A stretch of 14,228 nt of DNA, taken from NCBI GenBank assembly GCA_023415815.1, contig JAEZJL010000483.1:1-14228 (forward strand), written 5' to 3'. The stretch comes from Bacillota bacterium. Lineage in GTDB: Bacteria > Bacillota > Clostridia > Acetivibrionales > DTU013. Below are positions 1 to 6,403 of the stretch, in pieces (the first letter of the stretch is position 1; every line of letters starts with the position of its first letter). A model generated the notes under the pieces. It saw only the letters and a list, made by a program, of their open reading frames with translations. It was not told the origin of the DNA and searched no databases. The translations under genes and the position numbers were made by a program.

Positions 1-374
1 ATACCGGGGCCACCGGGGCGACAGGCCCGACAGGCGATACGGGAGCCACAGGGGCGACAGGCGACACCGGAGCGACCGGGGCGACAGGCCCGACAGGCGA
101 TACCGGGGCCATCGGGGCGACAGGCCCGACGGGCGACACCGGAGGCACCGGGGCGACGGGCCCGACAGGCGACACCGGAGCTACCGGAGCAACCGGCCCG
201 ACGGGCGATACCGGGGCCACCGGAGCGACGGGCCCGACAGGCGACACCGGAGCTACCGGGGCGACCGGCCCGACCGGCCCGACAGGCGATACCGGGGCCA
301 CCGGAGCAACGGGCCCGACCGGCCCGACAGGCGCCACCGGTCCGATGGGAGATACCGGCCCGGCGGGTGACGCC
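1..374 (+). repeat. Collagen-coding tandem repeat DNA
   Basis: The DNA encoding the Gly-X-Y stalk is a degenerate tandem array with periods of 9, 18 and 36 bases. Units differ mainly at synonymous sites (ggc/gga/ggg, acc/aca/acg). Similar DNA recurs at 1666-2385, so the two genes share long stretches suited to recombination and to copy-number change. Confidence 0.85.
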
Positions 375-779
375 GCTGTACTGAATATCATGGATTTTAC
401 TGCTGTCGACGGACCGGTTACAATGTTCCCTGATCTAAATACCGAATATACACTGGCAACTATAAATGTTAATGCAACGACAGGCAATAGCATTAAGATC
501 GATTATGTTTATAATTTTTTATATGAAACTACTTCGGACTGGGGTATCGTAACGGAGTCGAGGATTTATAGCGGAAGTACTTTAATTGATGCAAGACCCT
601 ACAGCATAACCGGAAATGCTGCGGGCACGCAAAGAATTCCAATAGCCGGAACTCACGTGGATACAGCAGTGACAACGGGCATTACCGCCTATACGCTCCG
701 GGTTATTGTGACAACAGCGGATAATGTAACTGATGCCTCCGGAGACGACATAGATATGAATGTCATTGTATTCCATTAA
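1..779 (+). CDS. Collagen-like spore-surface protein, 3' part (5' end outside window)
   Basis: The reading frame is open from the left edge (codons begin at base 3), so the start lies upstream. The visible part opens with 41 uninterrupted Gly-X-Y triplets (bases 6-374), mostly GAT, GPT and GDT, with Thr in almost every Y position. A C-terminal domain of about 134 residues follows, rich in Val, Ile and Thr in an alternating beta-strand pattern, and the protein ends in MNVIVFH. The last strand resembles the MNVIL strand at the end of the neighbouring collagen-like protein, but the rest of the domain is clearly different. Proteins of this layout (BclA family) form hair-like filaments on the spore exosporium, with the globular C-terminus driving trimer formation. 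Family assignment is firm for the collagen stalk; the surface location is inferred from the family and from the neighbouring glycosyltransferases. The in-frame ATG at 345 is inside the repeat and is not the start. Confidence 0.85.
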   Translation, partial: TGATGATGPTGDTGATGATGDTGATGATGPTGDTGAIGATGPTGDTGGTGATGPTGDTGATGATGPTGDTGATGATGPTGDTGATGATGPTGPTGDTGATGATGPTGPTGATGPMGDTGPAGDAAVLNIMDFTAVDGPVTMFPDLNTEYTLATINVNATTGNSIKIDYVYNFLYETTSDWGIVTESRIYSGSTLIDARPYSITGNAAGTQRIPIAGTHVDTAVTTGITAYTLRVIVTTADNVTDASGDDIDMNVIVFH

Positions 780-841
780 TTCAGTCAGGATTTTGCCAAA
801 CTGAATGGAACTATAGGATAAAATACTATTAAATAAAACAC

Positions 842-965
842 AAGCAATTCAGTTCCCGTGCGTACTCCAGCCTTGGCTCCAGGGGTATGCGTACAGATGA
901 ATGTCATATTGCCGAGTCCCGCAATATTAGCTTTTATTGGCTTGAAGCCGTGGGAGAACGGGGCG
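842..965 (+). pseudogene. Remnant of a BclA-type C-terminal domain
   Basis: In the frame containing 861-933 the DNA reads LAPGVCVQMNVILPSPA, which matches the very end of the intact collagen-like protein at 1255-2805 (LAPNVGAQMNVILLTPA) without gaps. The match extends as DNA upstream to about 842, at lower identity. It also continues past the old stop into the untranslated region: agctttt and gggagaacggg occur at the same spacing in both copies. The stop TAA of the intact copy is TTA here, and no start, collagen repeat or ribosome binding site precedes it. This is a dead 3' end of a third collagen-like gene, or the original end of the upstream gene left behind after its C-terminal domain was exchanged. 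Confidence 0.7.
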
Positions 966-977
966 CGCGGCCATCAA

Positions 978-1006
978 GGGGTCAGAGACTCGGTCTCTGC
1001 CTCCCC
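978..1006 (+). terminator. Hairpin after the collagen remnant
   Basis: CAGAGAC (983-989) pairs with GTCTCTG (993-999) over a TCG loop. The stem is extended by GGGG (978-981) with CCCC (1003-1006) across a small asymmetric bulge, and is followed by CCCTTTATT. The position matches the hairpin behind the intact collagen-like gene (2853-2879), so it is probably that gene's terminator copied along with the remnant. The following T-run is short, so termination strength is uncertain. It may now serve the gene ending at 779. Confidence 0.5.
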
Positions 1007-1038
1007 CCCTTTATTCAGGTATGTCTGCGACACCATGC

Positions 1039-1052
1039 CAATACCGGTATTG
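1039..1052. repeat. 14-base perfect palindrome
   Basis: CAATACCGGTATTG is fully self-complementary. It lies about 125 bases upstream of the putative promoter, and the core CCGGTAT recurs at 1203-1209 just before the next gene. It could be a binding site for a dimeric regulator, but nothing ties it to a known one. Confidence 0.3.
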
Positions 1053-1164
1053 TGATGCATGTCCGTATCGGAAAGGAGGCGGCAGGTGATACACTCAATC
1101 CCTCTTGAGCCTCCGCCTATCTGGCCGGCCCACACCGGGTCATAATATAAAACACACACCGGGT

Positions 1165-1193
1165 GACAAAAAGGAAGATATAAACATATTATA
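1165..1193 (+). promoter_or_regulatory. Putative sigma-K-type (late mother cell) promoter
   Basis: A GACA element (1165-1168), with AC as the key pair, lies 16 bases before CATATTATA (1185-1193), which fits CATANNNTA. This agrees with the known sigma-K pattern of AC at -35, a 16-17 base spacer and CATAnnnTA at -10. Transcription would begin near 1200, leaving about 55 bases of leader before the ATG at 1255. Exosporium genes are typically driven by mother-cell sigma factors, which adds weight. Overlapping TATAAT sequences at 1190-1200 mean a sigma-A reading is not excluded, but no properly spaced -35 was found for them. Confidence 0.5.
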
Positions 1194-1242
1194 ATATAAT
1201 CACCGGTATCTTTTTGACAAAATGAAAAGCAAATATAATTCC

Positions 1243-1248
1243 AGGAGG
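1243..1248 (+). promoter_or_regulatory. Ribosome binding site deciding the start at 1255
   Basis: AGGAGG sits 6 bases before the ATG at 1255. An in-frame ATG at 1222 would add 11 residues, but no comparable site precedes it and it lies ahead of this AGGAGG. Confidence 0.9.
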
Positions 1249-1254
1249 TTGATT

Positions 1255-2805
1255 ATGAGTAATATAGCACTGCAGATAGAACGGGCGGCAGCCGGATCGG
1301 TAGCCGTAGGCGGCAATGTAATATTTGATACAACGGTGTTCTCAAGCGGAAATATAAGCTACAACAGCGCGACGGGCGTGATAACCTTCAACGAAGCCGG
1401 GAGATACGTTATTAACTGGTGGGTGGCAACTCAAACATCAACATCGTCCGTTGGCATAGTATTTGCCCTCTCTTCCTCGCAAGGAGATTTTCTGGAAGGC
1501 GACTCGCCTTCCAAAACGGGAGAAGTCGTGGGCTTCGGGATTATTGAGGTGGTTGCGACTCCCGTAACGCTTTCGCTGGTGAATGCGGGCAACGGCATGC
1601 TGGCTTATTCCTCCATAGTGCCGATAAAAGCCGTACTTGTAGTGGTAGAAGACGATATTGTCACCGGAACGAGCGGTGCTACAGGCGCCACGGGCGCGAC
1701 GGGTACTACCGGCCCGACAGGAGCTACAGGAGCCACAGGAGCGACCGGCCCGACAGGAGCTACAGGAGCCACAGGAGCGACCGGCCCGACAGGAGCTACA
1801 GGAGCCACAGGAGCGACCGGCCCGACGGGGGATACGGGAGCCACAGGAGCGACCGGCCCGACAGGTGCTACAGGAGCCACAGGAGTGACCGGCCCGACGG
1901 GGGATACGGGAGCCACAGGAGCAACCGGTCCGACAGGTGCTACAGGAGCCACAGGAGTGACCGGCCCGACGGGGGATACGGGAGCCACAGGAGCAACCGG
2001 TCCGACGGGGGATACAGGAGCCACAGGAGCGACCGGCCCGACGGGCGATACAGGAGCCACCGGGGCGACGGGCCCGACGGGGGATACGGGAGCCACAGGA
2101 GCGACCGGCCCAACCGGTGCTACGGGAGCCACCGGGGCGACCGGCCCGACGGGGGATACGGGAGCTACGGGAGCAACCGGCCCGACGGGGGCTACGGGAG
2201 CCACGGGAGCGACCGGCCCGACAGGGGATACCGGAGTGACCGGCCCGACCGGCCCGACGGGCGATACAGGTCCTACAGGCGATACGGGCCCGACGGGGGA
2301 CACCGGCCCAACAGGCGATACGGGCCCAACAGGTGATACAGGCCCTACAGGCGATACCGGCCCGACGGGCGACGCAGGTCCGACCGGCGCCGGAGTGACA
2401 ACCTTTGGCTACGTTTACGATCTTGCGACCCTGGTGGATGCCACCGTTATAGGCGGCGCCGATGTGCCGTTCAGCAATAACGGTCCGCTGGAAGGCATTA
2501 CGCATACAGCAAGTGCTACAACGGTAACCGTTCCGGTTGCGGGCAGCTACCAGATTGACTACGGAGTTTATATTACGGCCGGAATCGGCTCGGGGATTGC
2601 AATTGCTGTTAACGGTACGGTTGACCCATCCACAAATTTAGGGTCTTTGGTTGCAACAGGAGAATTGTCGGGGACAGTTGTCCTTACGCTTGCCGCAGGC
2701 GATGCACTTACGCTGAGAAACAACTCGCTTATTGCGCTTACTCTGACTTTGGCACCCAATGTGGGCGCGCAGATGAACGTCATATTGCTGACCCCGGCGG
2801 CATAA
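1255..2805 (+). CDS. Collagen-like (BclA-type) spore-surface protein with globular ends
   Basis: This 516-residue protein has three parts. Residues 1-137 form a beta-rich domain whose pattern (NISYNSATGVITF, then EAGRYVINWW) looks like a C1q/TNF-type jelly roll. Residues 138-377 are exactly 80 uninterrupted Gly-X-Y triplets, with Pro only in X and Thr in nearly every Y. Residues 378-516 form a second jelly-roll-like domain (TVTVPVAGSYQIDYGVYI, ending QMNVILLTPAA) typical of BclA C-termini. BclA-family proteins trimerise through the C-terminal domain and build the spore's hair-like nap, with O-glycans on the stalk. Neither a cleavable signal peptide nor a typical BclA N-terminal exosporium leader is visible, which fits assembly from the mother cell rather than Sec export. 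Pro is absent from Y, as expected for a bacterial collagen lacking hydroxyproline. Glycosyltransferase genes follow directly. Sporulation-stage expression is inferred from the CATANNNTA promoter. Confidence 0.88.
   Translation: MSNIALQIERAAAGSVAVGGNVIFDTTVFSSGNISYNSATGVITFNEAGRYVINWWVATQTSTSSVGIVFALSSSQGDFLEGDSPSKTGEVVGFGIIEVVATPVTLSLVNAGNGMLAYSSIVPIKAVLVVVEDDIVTGTSGATGATGATGTTGPTGATGATGATGPTGATGATGATGPTGATGATGATGPTGDTGATGATGPTGATGATGVTGPTGDTGATGATGPTGATGATGVTGPTGDTGATGATGPTGDTGATGATGPTGDTGATGATGPTGDTGATGATGPTGATGATGATGPTGDTGATGATGPTGATGATGATGPTGDTGVTGPTGPTGDTGPTGDTGPTGDTGPTGDTGPTGDTGPTGDTGPTGDAGPTGAGVTTFGYVYDLATLVDATVIGGADVPFSNNGPLEGITHTASATTVTVPVAGSYQIDYGVYITAGIGSGIAIAVNGTVDPSTNLGSLVATGELSGTVVLTLAAGDALTLRNNSLIALTLTLAPNVGAQMNVILLTPAA
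1666..2385 (+). repeat. Collagen-coding minisatellite (80 triplets)
   Basis: This 720-base array encodes the stalk. The first two thirds follow a 36-base period, encoding GATGATGPTGDT or GATGATGPTGAT. From about 2236 the period shortens to 18 bases, encoding GPTGDT. Units are close but not identical, so the array has probably expanded and been corrected by recombination. Arrays of this kind in bclA genes are known to vary in length between strains. Confidence 0.88.
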
Positions 2806-2852
2806 GCTTTCTATCAGCTGAAAGCTGCGGGAGAACGGGACGACTCTTTCAG

Positions 2853-2879
2853 GAGGTCAGGGGCCCGGCCCCTGACCTC
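2853..2879 (+). terminator. Strong GC hairpin after the collagen-like gene
   Basis: This is a 27-base perfect inverted repeat, with GAGGTCAGGGGC pairing with GCCCCTGACCTC around a central CCC. The following bases are TAACGCTTTTA, so the U-tract is poor. It may be a leaky terminator that leaves some readthrough into the glycosyltransferase genes about 80 bases downstream. It corresponds in position to the hairpin at 978-1006. Confidence 0.55.
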
Positions 2880-2946
2880 TAACGCTTTTATCGGGCGTAT
2901 TCACGAGCGCTTCCATGGATTTCTGTTGTGTTTCTATTTGAAAAGC

Positions 2947-2961
2947 AGGTGTTATGTGTTG
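2947..2961 (+). promoter_or_regulatory. Ribosome binding site and TTG start of the first glycosyltransferase
   Basis: AGGTG (2947-2951) lies 7 bases before a TTG at 2959 and 4 before a GTG at 2956. The in-frame ATG at 2926 has no ribosome binding site. The TTG is preferred because the paralogue downstream has a TTG at the same codon with a better site. Confidence 0.55.
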
Positions 2962-4041
2962 AATAAGTATAAAATCTGCGTATATGCCATATGCAAAAAC
3001 GAGGAGCAATTTGTAGACCGCTGGATGGATGCGGTCAGCGAGGCCGATATGGTTGTGGTAAGCGATACGGGCTCCACCGACAAGACGGTCGAGAAACTCC
3101 GCGCCAGAGGGGCTTCGGTTTACATAGACATCATCGACCCCTGGCGCTTCGACGAGGCAAGGAACGCCGCGCTGGGGCACGTGCCGGAGGATGTGGATAT
3201 ATGCGTGTCCAACGATCTTGACGAAATATTTGAGCCCGGCTGGAGGGAGAAGCTTGAGAAAGCGTGGCAGCCCTGCCATACTCGCGCGAGATATCTCTTT
3301 ACCTACAATACAAACAGCGACGGAAGCCCGTTGAAGCAGTTCGCGATGGAAAAAATCCACCGGCGGCGCGGATTCAGGTGGGTGCATCCTGTGCACGAGG
3401 TACTGGAATACAGCGGAGAGGACGAGGACAAAAAGGTATGGGTCAATGGGCTTGTTTTAAATCATTATCCCGACGCGTCAAAATCCAGAAAGCAATACCT
3501 CCCGCTGCTCGAATTGTCGGTGAAGGAGAATCCGGACGACGACAGGGCCGTCTTCTGGCTCGGCCGGGAATATATGTACAACCGCATGTTTGACCGGTGC
3601 ATCGAAACCTTGAGACGGTATCTTCAAATGCCTTCCGCCGTATGGAATGAGGAGCGGTGCGCCGCCATGCGCTTCATAGCAAGCTGCCTGCAGGAAAAGG
3701 ACGACAGGAACGGTGCGAAAATGTGGCTTTTCAAAGCAATAGCCGAATGCCCCGGCATACGCGAACCGTACCACCAGCTGGCAAAGCTCGGATATCTCCA
3801 GAATGACTGGCCGCTCGTATTCCTTATGGTCGATAAAGCCCTCAAAATCACTGAGAAGTCGGGCAGCTACCTGTTTGAGCCCGATGCGTGGGGCTACTCC
3901 CTCTATGACCTCGGGGCCATATGCTGCTACCGTCTTGATTTATTTGCGCAGTCCCGGGATTATGCCGTCAAGGCGTGCGCGATGCAGCCCGAAAATGCGC
4001 GCCTTAAAAGGAATCTTGAGCTGATAGAGCTGAAGCTGTGA
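2959..4041 (+). CDS. GT-A (family 2-like) glycosyltransferase with helical-repeat C-terminus, copy 1
   Basis: This is a 360-residue protein counted from TTG 2959. The N-terminal 230 residues are a GT-A glycosyltransferase: KICVYAICKNEEQF at the first strand, DTGSTD at 36-41 for nucleotide binding, WRFDEARN at 62-69, the metal-binding DLDE at 86-89, and HPVHE at 143-147. The rest, roughly residues 175-350, is helical with a TPR-like pattern (for example WLGREYMYNRMFDRCIETLRRYL, residues split across two helices), a common partner-binding extension of such enzymes. There is no membrane segment or signal peptide, so it should act in the cytoplasm. It lies directly behind a Thr-rich collagen-like gene, as glycosyltransferases do in bclA loci of Bacillus. 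The likely job is adding sugar to the stalk Thr residues or extending that glycan. Sugar donor and exact acceptor cannot be told. Confidence 0.85.
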   Translation: MNKYKICVYAICKNEEQFVDRWMDAVSEADMVVVSDTGSTDKTVEKLRARGASVYIDIIDPWRFDEARNAALGHVPEDVDICVSNDLDEIFEPGWREKLEKAWQPCHTRARYLFTYNTNSDGSPLKQFAMEKIHRRRGFRWVHPVHEVLEYSGEDEDKKVWVNGLVLNHYPDASKSRKQYLPLLELSVKENPDDDRAVFWLGREYMYNRMFDRCIETLRRYLQMPSAVWNEERCAAMRFIASCLQEKDDRNGAKMWLFKAIAECPGIREPYHQLAKLGYLQNDWPLVFLMVDKALKITEKSGSYLFEPDAWGYSLYDLGAICCYRLDLFAQSRDYAVKACAMQPENARLKRNLELIELKL

Positions 4042-4047
4042 GGAAAC

Positions 4048-4061
4048 GGGGTGATGTTTTG
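4048..4061 (+). promoter_or_regulatory. Ribosome binding site and TTG start of the second glycosyltransferase
   Basis: GGGGTGAT (4048-4055) matches the anti-Shine-Dalgarno complement in 7 of 8 bases. Its GGGG ends 7 bases before the TTG at 4059. A competing GTG at 4038 overlaps the upstream stop as GTGA, a coupling arrangement, but has no clear site of its own. Confidence 0.55.
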
Positions 4062-5180
4062 GGAAGCTATAAAATCTGTGTATACGCGATATGCAAAAAT
4101 GAGGAGAAATTCGTCGAGAGATGGACGGCCTCAATGAGCGAGGCCGATCTGATCGTGGTAACGGATACCGGCTCGACCGACGGCACGGCGGAAAAGCTCA
4201 GAGAACGGGGGGCCGTCGTCTATGAAGATAAGATTGAGCCCTGGCGTTTCGATGTCGCGAGGAACATATCGCTGGGGCATGTGCCGGATGACGTCGATAT
4301 CTGCGTATGCACCGACCTGGACGAGGTTTTTGAAAAAGGCTGGAGGGAATGCCTGGAAAAGGTGTGGGAGCCTGAAACGACCATGGGGAAATACCTCTAC
4401 AACTGGAGCCTCAAAGCGGACAACACGCCCGATGTGCAGTTCAACTATTTCAAGGTACATACCAGGCACGGCTACAGCTGGGTTCACCCGGTCCACGAAT
4501 GCCTGAAATATACGGGCGAGAAGCCGGAAAAGGTCGTTTACATAAACGGAATGGTGCTGAACCACCATCCGGACTCTTCAAAATCCAGGGGCTCCTATCT
4601 GCCGCTCCTGGAGCTTGCCGTAAGTGAAAACACGCAGAATGACCGCATGGTCTATTATCTTGGCAGGGAGTATATGTACAAGGGCATGTGGGAAAAATGC
4701 ATCGCCACCTTGAAAAAGCACCTCTCACTGCCCTCCTCCGTCTGGAAGGAGGAACGGTGCGCGGCCATGAGATGGATCGCTGTTTCCTGCCACAGGCTGT
4801 CTAAAACCTCCGATGCTTACAGCTGGTATTTTCGCGCCATTGCCGAAGCCCCGCATATGCGGGAGCCGTATGTGGAATTCGCCAAAATCGCATATGAGCT
4901 GAAGGACTGGTCAACCGTATTCTATATGACGGAGGAAGCCTTGAAAATCAAACAAAGACCCCTCGGCTACGTCAACATGGGCTATGCGTGGGACTATACC
5001 CCGGACGATTTGTGCGCCATCGGCTCCTACTGGCTGGGCATGTATGAACGGTCCCTCGGGCACGCCAGGGCGGCGCTTGCCTTCAGCCCGCAAAACGCAC
5101 GCCTTATAAACAATATCAAGATCATCGAAGATAAAATAAGGGAATTGAAGGCGTCGAAAGAGTCCGGCAAGCGGAACTAA
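4059..5180 (+). CDS. GT-A (family 2-like) glycosyltransferase with helical-repeat C-terminus, copy 2
   Basis: This 373-residue paralogue of the preceding gene aligns without gaps through the catalytic domain: DTGSTD at 36-41, WRFDVARN at 62-69, DLDE at 86-89 and HPVHE at 143-147. Its C-terminal half has the same TPR-like helical pattern (LGREYMYKGMWEKCIATLKKHL and later helices) and a charged tail. It follows copy 1 by 17 bases from TTG 4059, or overlaps it by 4 if GTG 4038 is used, so the two are one transcription unit. Differences fall mainly in the stretch at 106-131, where the acceptor side is expected, so the two copies may add different sugars or act on different acceptors. Cytoplasmic, with no membrane segment. 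The assignment as a glycosyltransferase is strong; the substrate is inferred from the neighbouring collagen-like genes. Confidence 0.85.
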   Translation: MGSYKICVYAICKNEEKFVERWTASMSEADLIVVTDTGSTDGTAEKLRERGAVVYEDKIEPWRFDVARNISLGHVPDDVDICVCTDLDEVFEKGWRECLEKVWEPETTMGKYLYNWSLKADNTPDVQFNYFKVHTRHGYSWVHPVHECLKYTGEKPEKVVYINGMVLNHHPDSSKSRGSYLPLLELAVSENTQNDRMVYYLGREYMYKGMWEKCIATLKKHLSLPSSVWKEERCAAMRWIAVSCHRLSKTSDAYSWYFRAIAEAPHMREPYVEFAKIAYELKDWSTVFYMTEEALKIKQRPLGYVNMGYAWDYTPDDLCAIGSYWLGMYERSLGHARAALAFSPQNARLINNIKIIEDKIRELKASKESGKRN

Positions 5181-5210
5181 AGAGCATAGTCCGCGCGTTT
5201 CCGCCCGGCT

Positions 5211-5231
5211 GAAGCAGCAGTTTACTGCTTC
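5211..5231. terminator. Small hairpin between convergent glycosyltransferase genes
   Basis: GAAGCAG (5211-5217) pairs with CTGCTTC (5225-5231). It overlaps the stop codon of the minus-strand gene and lies 30 bases after the plus-strand stop. There is no T-run on either side, so it is a weak candidate for a bidirectional terminator. Confidence 0.35.
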
Positions 5232-6064
5232 GTGAGCTGATTGTATTGAGAAGAAAAATAATTTTTCTGCCACGCGCTTTTGTGCAGGACGCTCAGGTGC
5301 TTCAACCCCATGGCTCCATATTGCCTGACAAGCCCGTTGAAATTTATCATTATGCTGTCGTTCATGCCCAGCCGCTGGCCGGCGACCGCGTGATAGACGA
5401 CCGAATTGAAATTGACCATGGGATGCCAGTTCCGCTTCGTGCCGTAATAATAATAATAGCCGAGCAGCATGCTGTCGTCCTCGAAGCACTGCCTCCCCCT
5501 AAGAAAAAGCGTGTCGTAGCCCCCCGCTTCCCTGAGTATTTTCGACACATGGATGCAAGGATTTGTGAATCCGTGTTTGATTTCATCCACCCGCAGACCC
5601 TTAAGAAAGTCGTCGAACATTTCCTTTGAGGCCGGCATGGTCACGGCTTTGTTAAGAAACGGGAGGAAGCCCTTCTGGTCTACTATCCCGCAGCTGACCA
5701 GCGGTTCGTCGGAGCCGCGCAGATAATTTACCAGCGCGCTTTCCCAGTTGTGCGTAAATAGCATATCGAGATGCAGCTCGCTGATATAAAGGGTATCGGG
5801 TATGTTCTCCCATATATATTCAAAGCAGCCCTGCCTGCCTGCGCTGGTGCCTGCGTTGACGCCTTCTCCCGTAATGTGGAAGTCCAATCCGAAGCCGGAC
5901 AGGTATTCCTTAAGCCTTTCGTTTGTCAGGCAACCCTGGTTATAGACCACCACAGTTTTATAGGCGCTTTTTTCCAGGGATTTCAGGCATTCGGCAGCCA
6001 TGCCCAGATCCTCCTCCCGCCTGTTTTCCCTGACAAAAAAAAGCAGCGTATGTACAAGCTCCAT
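5222..6064 (-). CDS. GT-A-like glycosyltransferase
   Basis: This 280-residue protein starts at ATG 6064, preceded on its strand by GGGAG with a spacing of about 9. The layout fits a short GT-A fold: a first strand (HTLLFFVREN, 5-14), KTVVVYNQG at 36-44, GVNAGTSAGRQG at 68-79 (the nucleotide-sugar loop common in GT family 2), ELHLD at 96-100 in the place of the DxD metal site, and FEDDS at 194-198 resembling the acid/base ED motif. A run of five Tyr (203-207) follows. There is no signal peptide or membrane helix. It points towards the tandem glycosyltransferases and diverges from the CgeB-type gene. Its place in the cluster suggests a role in spore-surface glycan synthesis. It is not closely similar to the tandem pair, and the family call is moderately sure. 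Confidence 0.68.
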   Translation of the reverse strand: MELVHTLLFFVRENRREEDLGMAAECLKSLEKSAYKTVVVYNQGCLTNERLKEYLSGFGLDFHITGEGVNAGTSAGRQGCFEYIWENIPDTLYISELHLDMLFTHNWESALVNYLRGSDEPLVSCGIVDQKGFLPFLNKAVTMPASKEMFDDFLKGLRVDEIKHGFTNPCIHVSKILREAGGYDTLFLRGRQCFEDDSMLLGYYYYYGTKRNWHPMVNFNSVVYHAVAGQRLGMNDSIMINFNGLVRQYGAMGLKHLSVLHKSAWQKNYFSSQYNQLTKQ

Positions 6065-6403
6065 ATCATTTTACTCCCGCTTTATAAATTTTCGATCCTG
6101 TCCCGCGGCTCCGCCGGAAATGAATCATGTCCAATCCTTAAACATGACGTATATCTCCGCCTTTTCGCAGACGATACATTTTATTCGCCAGAGGCGTCAA
6201 TAGTACCTGTATACCCGGCGGAAAACTCACCAGAGAGAGGTTGTCTGATAGTCGGTACGGCAATATTTTAAGATTTTACCGCAAAATCCGGTTGTTTTTA
6301 TTTATTTCTATTTAAATTGATCCATAAGGTTATCAAAGCAAAACAACGCCTCATATATTAAATAAGGCGCGGATAAGGCAAGCAGGACGGAGGTGGCTGT
6401 GAA
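6065..6403. other. Divergent intergenic region (339 bases)
   Basis: No gene is supported here; it should carry the promoters of both divergent glycosyltransferase genes. For the rightward gene, CATATATTA (6352-6360) fits the CATANNNTA -10 pattern of late sporulation sigma factors, but no convincing -35 lies 16-17 bases before it. The element sits inside a short inverted repeat, CGCCT (6347-6351) with AGGCG (6365-6369). ATAAGG occurs three times, at 6324, 6362 and 6373, the last two as ATAAGGC 11 bases apart. For the leftward gene only its GGGAG ribosome binding site is clear. Confidence 0.45.

Larger units (their letters stand above)
780..1254. other. Intergenic region between two collagen-like genes
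   Basis: These 475 bases hold no intact gene. They contain a decayed collagen-protein 3' end (842-965), a hairpin (978-1006), a 14-base perfect palindrome (1039-1052), two copies of cacaccgggt (1131-1140 and 1155-1164), a late-sporulation-type promoter (1165-1193) and the ribosome binding site of the next gene. Short open frames here lack ribosome binding sites and are not supported. Confidence 0.7.

Noticed and set aside
858..1055. Small plus-strand gene of 65 codons
   Set aside because: It lacks a ribosome binding site and its only recognisable part is the collagen-protein remnant read past a mutated stop.
1214..1239. TTGACA (1214-1219) and TATAAT (1234-1239) as a sigma-A promoter
   Set aside because: The spacer is only 14 bases, and transcription would begin at or beyond the ribosome binding site at 1243-1248.
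1666..2385. Possible CRISPR array because of the 36-base repeat period
   Set aside because: Repeats are directly adjacent without unique spacers, and encode an unbroken Gly-X-Y stalk.
1438..2505. Long minus-strand open frames across the collagen repeats (also 1605-2303)
   Set aside because: They arise because Gly-X-Y codons lack stops when read backwards. Their proteins are simple mirrored repeats, with no ribosome binding site.
5447..5461. Trinucleotide run (five Tyr codons) as a phase-variation switch
   Set aside because: A three-base period cannot shift the frame, and only about five units are present.
5771..6271. Plus-strand open frame opposite the minus-strand glycosyltransferase
   Set aside because: It overlaps a well-supported gene antisense, has no ribosome binding site and shows no recognisable domain.
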